The notes under the pieces were generated by a model. That model was not told where the DNA came from. It saw only the letters and a list, made by a program, of their open reading frames with translations, and made no database searches. Source: Clytia hemisphaerica (Eukaryota; Cnidaria; Hydrozoa; Leptothecata; Clytiidae). Taken from it: 64,000 nucleotides of DNA. Position 1 is the stretch's first letter; each line of letters starts with the position of its first letter. Below, piece after piece: positions 26,201-32,200 of this stretch. The stretch covers positions 2,064,335 to 2,128,334 of the forward strand of contig CACVBU010001102.1 of NCBI GenBank assembly GCA_902728285.1, given 5' to 3'. The position numbers and the translations under genes were made by a program.

Positions 26201-29200
26201 GTAAAACCAAACAAAATATGCAGTATCTGGTAACTTGTAAAAATAAGTCTCTGCTGCAAATGTCAAAGATCATTAATGTCAAAGATCATTGATGTCCGTC
26301 AACTATTTCAAGAAAATTTTGTACCCTTCAGCAAACAATTTTTACAATAGAGAGAGAGGGAAGAGAGGATGCAGATTCATGGGCCCCGGCGAGCCATTTG
26401 CGTGGGGGGGGGCAAGATTTAGGGAAAAAATGTCGCCCGCCATTTTTTAACTTTTTAGACCCTCAAAACCCTTAAAACTTTATCTAATTGGGGAGAATAA
26501 TAGTTTAGGTCTGTTAAAGGTTGTTCTAATGTACATAAGTTTCAATATAGCGGTCTGCAAAATAGTGGGCATGAGATTGTGAGCACGAAAACGGGAAAGA
26601 AGATATTATCAGATAAAGAAAATTATTATCAATAAAACTTAAGATATAACATCTGAAAATCAACCAACAATTTTCAAATTTTAGTCCCCCCTTTTTTCTT
26701 GTTTTGAAAGATTTTTGCAGCCCTTTGATAAAGAATCCCCCCTTATTTTAAAAAAATTACAAAAATCCCTCCTTTTTTAAAAGGCAATTTTTTTGCTCCC
26801 CTAAGGGGGGGGGGGGCAGAAACCATGCCGAAACGAATATGAACACTCTCGATCTGTAACGAAAACCATACCGGAGCGATACGAAACCGTAACGTCTGAA
26901 CATGGTATTAGCCCTTACATCACTAACTACTTGCGCAAGGTTGCAACTGAAAGGGTCGGGGTGGTAGTCTTGTTGTATACTTATTGCTCAGGTCTTGGAG
27001 AGGTTTGGATGCTATCTTTGCTACATAATCTTGCTATTAGAAGCCGTTTTATTTGATGCCAAGAAAAATAGTTTATCTTGCTATTATTGGGTAGATTTTC
27101 TTCATGATACTAGTGTTTTTATCTACATTTTTCAATTAAGAGCCAGCTGAGCTTATACATGTCAATGTATACATTGTCTTGTTACTGACATCGTTCCATC
27201 CCTAAATGTGCTTTTTTGTTCTTGCTTTTAATGCCTTGTCCAAAAGAAATTCATGGATTGGCCGATTGGCTCTGAATCTTATGTTGAAATTAAGTTCATT
27301 TGTCAAAGAAAATCAATATGTACCGAAAAATGGTTTTTGGGTGATAGTTGGTATTTTACAGTCTGTAAAATACACACACCCTTTTCCGGAATTCAGGAAC
27401 TACTGAAGCTTTAATTTTAATGACCCTAACATTTTGGAAAAAAATATCACCCACCATGGTTGGGCGACGAAGAAAGTTTTTCACTTTTTACACCCTCAAA
27501 ACACCTTAAAACGATATCTATTTGGGGAGAATAATAGTTTTCGTGGTTTGATTTGGTCTCAAACCAGCTTAAAATAGTAACTCTTAAAAACGTATGACAT
27601 GGTCTACCAAAAAGTGGGGGGCATGGACCCCCCCCCCCACGGGGCTCATGAAAGGGGGGTTCCAGTCATGAGACTGGTCAGTATTTTAAAATGCTCACCT
27701 TCTGCATAACTACAGGTCCAATCTGAAATTTTGATACAAAGCTTCTATCATCAATACCTAACACTGGTCCAGATTTCAATTCCGAGATACCTCTGGTTAC
27801 CCATCGAGCGCTCTGACATCATCGATTCGTCTAACCTTGATTAACTGGCTCCTGGTCTTTTACCGAAATTGGTCGAGCACTTATGAATTTATGTTGTTCT
27901 TTTCTTGATAATTATATGGCTCTGGTTACTCATCGATTCGTCTAACCTTGATCAATCCTGAGATATACCTAAAAATGTAGGGCTAATTTAGGCCAAAAAA
28001 GAAAATTTGGGACACATAATAAATAACAGGTGGCAATTGTGATGGTGAAAATTGCTTTAAGAATATTTGTCATTGCCATTTTAAATAACTCCTATCAATT
28101 TCTCCAGGTGTCTTCTGCAAGTTCACTTACTAATGGAATGTGGGACAGCAATGCAAGGCCATCCAGTAGTTGCCAATGACGAAGATGACAACACTTGTGA
28201 CCAGGTTTGAAAGTTTATTTCCATTGCAGGAAACCCTGGCTCAAAACATTCGAAAAAGTCGCAAAGTGGAATAGACTTTACTGCGTAGAAAAAGGCCATG
28301 ACGTCTAGTATAGGCTACTTCTTTTTTGACGTCTCTGACTTTTGGTTTTCACACGGTGTTTCCCCGGGGCACTTGATTCAAAAACGACCATACGTGCGAC
28401 CCAAAATTAGGCCATTGAAATCGGACCCTTACAGAGTAGAAAATTTTTTTTACCATTAACAGGCAAAATATGGTCAGATTTTCGACTTTTTACACCCAGT
28501 TTTTCATCTTTACTGATTTCGACCCTTACAGTGCACCCTTAAGGGCTGCACGTATTGTGATCATTTACCTTGAGTACCTCCTCCCCCCTCGGGGTGTTTC
28601 AGACCATGTTCTTATGTTATGGTTTAGTACCGCTACAGTATGGTTTTTGTTACAAATAGGGAGTGTTCCAAATTCTTCTCGGGACGGTCGGAGACGTGAA
28701 AAATAGTGGAACGAAACCATTTCCGTCTGTTTTTCTAAAATGTAGCGTCTTCTTTTTTGACGGTTTCAGAATCATTCCGTATCGGAACGGTGTGAACACG
28801 TAATGCGTTGTGAACATAGTCTAATACAAGTTTCCTTCAGCATAAAAGACTGAAAAAGTGACTTAATGATTCGAATCTTTCTGCTTTTCTATGAGACATC
28901 TTTGAAAAATTGCGCTGTGTAAAATCGTCTGGTCTAGTTGAAATATTTGTAACGGCTTGAAAACTCTCTGTCTCCGCCTCTAAAATATAGTCCCCGACAT
29001 CCGGCAAATCTTTGTCGTATGAGGTGCACTCAAAACGGAGATTGCTTGTAAACAAAACATTTTCATGTAATATTTTCGTTCTAGATCGTTACCTTTCTAC
29101 GCGCATTGATTTTCGAAGAAAGTATCGAATTTGTTCGGAACCATCTTAAGAGGAACTTTTTCCCTTAGTAAGTAGACTGTCGGGGGTTGTTACTTCCTCA

Positions 29201-32200
29201 TTAAGTTTTTAATGTGGAAATTTGAAGTGTATGTGAAAATTCTTCGCCAAAAAATCTCTTTATTTTTTATAGTGTAGAAGCTTGGCATAAAGGATATTTT
29301 CTGAAGCTCTGAGTTTTCGTGCACTAATTTTATATCTAACATTTTAAAAACTTTTAGCTAAGAGAGCCCCTCTACTCCAAACTCACAGCTTGGTTGCCCT
29401 TTGCCCGGAAACGAAGCGAAAAGGAAAACGGCTGAGTTTCAACGATGGGATGGATTACCTAGCGTGTTTTTTTAACTCCAGCCAATCAGAATCGGCTGGG
29501 AAAATATTCAAACTGAGTCCGAAAATTCCTCGTCTTATTTAAGATACCATATCGGTAGAAGATTCGTCGGAAAAAAATGCAAAATTTCTTAATAAAGGTT
29601 TGAAAGTAACCAAAAATCATTTGATAAAAAAAATTCGTCGGCAAAGATTTTGTCACCAAGCAAGATGGCACATTTTGGCACAAATAACTTCTTACGAGAT
29701 AACTCTGAGCATTAAATTGTGAAAAGAATTTCTCAGTTTTCGTTTTCGCGTGTTCTAATACATTTCACGACTTTCTTTCAGTTTCGTCGAACGCAACAAA
29801 GAACTTTTATTGGACATTTACGAAGAAATGATGTTCGAAATCCCGCCATCTTTGGAAGATTTTCAAAAGGAGAGAGATAAAATGCTCAACGGTGGAGAAA
29901 CTGACGAAGAGGATGAACGCTCTCCTTCACCGAGGTCTATTTTATTACCGAGCTCGTTGACATCAGAGACATCTTCTGTTTGCTCCCAGCAAAGGTAAGT
30001 TGTCTAGAACCCGATGTGTACCATTTTTATAGAGGTTGGTAATGCCTTCACAAGGAGGAGGTACATTTTCATTTCCTTCAAAAATGTTAAATGTTCAATC
30101 AAATGGTTTGAGATATTTGGCCTGTAGAAATCTTCTATGGTCTTTAGTAAGTTTTTTGTCTAACAATTTTCTAAAATTTTCCGGCATATTACTAAAAATG
30201 GGCTCTTACAATGAAATTCTACTGTTTTCTTACTAAAAATCAAAAACTTGAATATCTCGACTAAGCTGTACTCGAAAATAGTTAAGCCAAAAGATTTTGA
30301 GGTATTACTCAGGACAATAGAAGGAATCCACATGCCAAATATCTGGAACCATCTGATTATCCCTTTAAGTCTTAACCCAGGAACGTCAAAAACGGGTGGG
30401 TAAGTTTCTGAAACGAGAGAATTCTTATAGCTACAAAAAGAATGAGGCTAATGAGATTATTAGAATGAGGAGATAATGTCTGAATAAGGGGGCAATATCT
30501 GCCCCTATTATAGAAGAGGGAAAAATTTCCGGGGAATGAGAAAGTTTAGACATACTATGGTACTTTTAGTTTTCAGCATCGTTTCCCTAGCCTGTAAGAA
30601 GATCTTAGTTCTCATTCAGAGAAATCTCAAAACTTTTAATAAACTTGGAACGTATAAGAGAAGTGTTAAATGCTTTTCTGTCCATCTCAGACGGACTTCT
30701 GTCTCAGCGAAGTATATAAAAAGGTCTTTCCGTCTCAAAATTCTGCACCAAAGTTTCAAAAATATTTGCAAATTTTGCTGTGTAAATTCCATTTTCCGTC
30801 TCACACGAAAAACTCTGCTTCTATAATTTTAGCTCTCATTTAGGGAAATCTCAAAGCTATTTAGATAAACTTAAAACGTAGAAGACTATTGTATTTACTG
30901 TGACCGATGTAGCACTTTACGGCGTATACCATCTCCTGCGATAAGTGATAATTACATCATGTTTACTAGAAATTTCAATTCTCACCGGAGCTTTAGATTC
31001 GGAATAACGTTAAAACACTCAAAATTGACAATATATTTTGCCGCTGATTATAGCCTGTAAGAAGATTTTAGCTCTCTTTCAGGGAAATCTCAGAACTTAT
31101 AAAACTTTAAAAATCTACTTGCTTGTGTTTACAGTGATCGACGTAACACTTTACGGCGTATTCCATCCAGTGCGATAAGTGATAATTCGCAACACAAGAA
31201 AATGATTTCCGTCATCCCGTCAACCTCACGAAGTTTAACGAGAAGCTCTTCGAATCGAAAATTATCAAGACGGTCCACCTCTTCGAAACAATGTAAGCGT
31301 CTTTAAAATTAAGAAGAATTTCTCGGATTTTTATAAAATTTAACAGTTCTGCAACTTTTCAGTTTGTAAACTTCAAAGGCTCTGAGCAAAGCCTAAAAAT
31401 CTTTTTGTCTAGCTCTTTACCAAAAGCAAGATAAGATATCAAAGATACGTGGTTTTGACGTAATTTTGAAGTGACAACCGTCTAAGAAGGGAGACGATAA
31501 TTACAAGGTCTCAAAAGAAGGTTGTCTACTGCTCATTCCGACATCGACTATTAACCTGACTGAAATTCGAGCCGTTACTAGCAACCCTGCGGGGCCCAAG
31601 GCGCCGAGTATGCACCCGGCACAGTGACAAGCCGTTACTAGCAACCCTGACCCTACCTATCTGTTACCTAATCAATTCCAAACAACAAAACCCCCGGAAA
31701 ATTTAAAATGTCGGAATGAGCAATAGACAACCTTCTTTTGAGACCTTGTAATTATACTTTCCCGTCTAAGAACCCATTTTTCAGAGATTTCATATCTCGA
31801 CTTCGAAGATTTGGAGGTTTCGCTCAGGACTATGGAAGGAATGTACAGGATAAAAAGATATCAAACCATCTTATTATCCCTTTCAGTATGGTTTTGGTAC
31901 ATCAATGCTTACCAATAAGATTCTTTCTAATTATCCTCTTTTAGTGAATAAATCAACATCAGCTCAACCAGCTGCACCGAAAACTCCAACGTTAAAAAGA
32001 CGACATTCTGAAATACGTAAGTCTCTTTTATACTTTAATGAATTGGGTGACCTAATCACAGGGTAGGTGTACTTGGAATTGTACTTCTAAAAAGGCTAAA
32101 TTAGGGTAAGCCAAGGTTAAAAGAATTATACGGTGTTATATACACCCGACTCGTCTGAAACTGATGTCAGCAAAATTTTAATAAAAGAGTCCTTTCAAAT

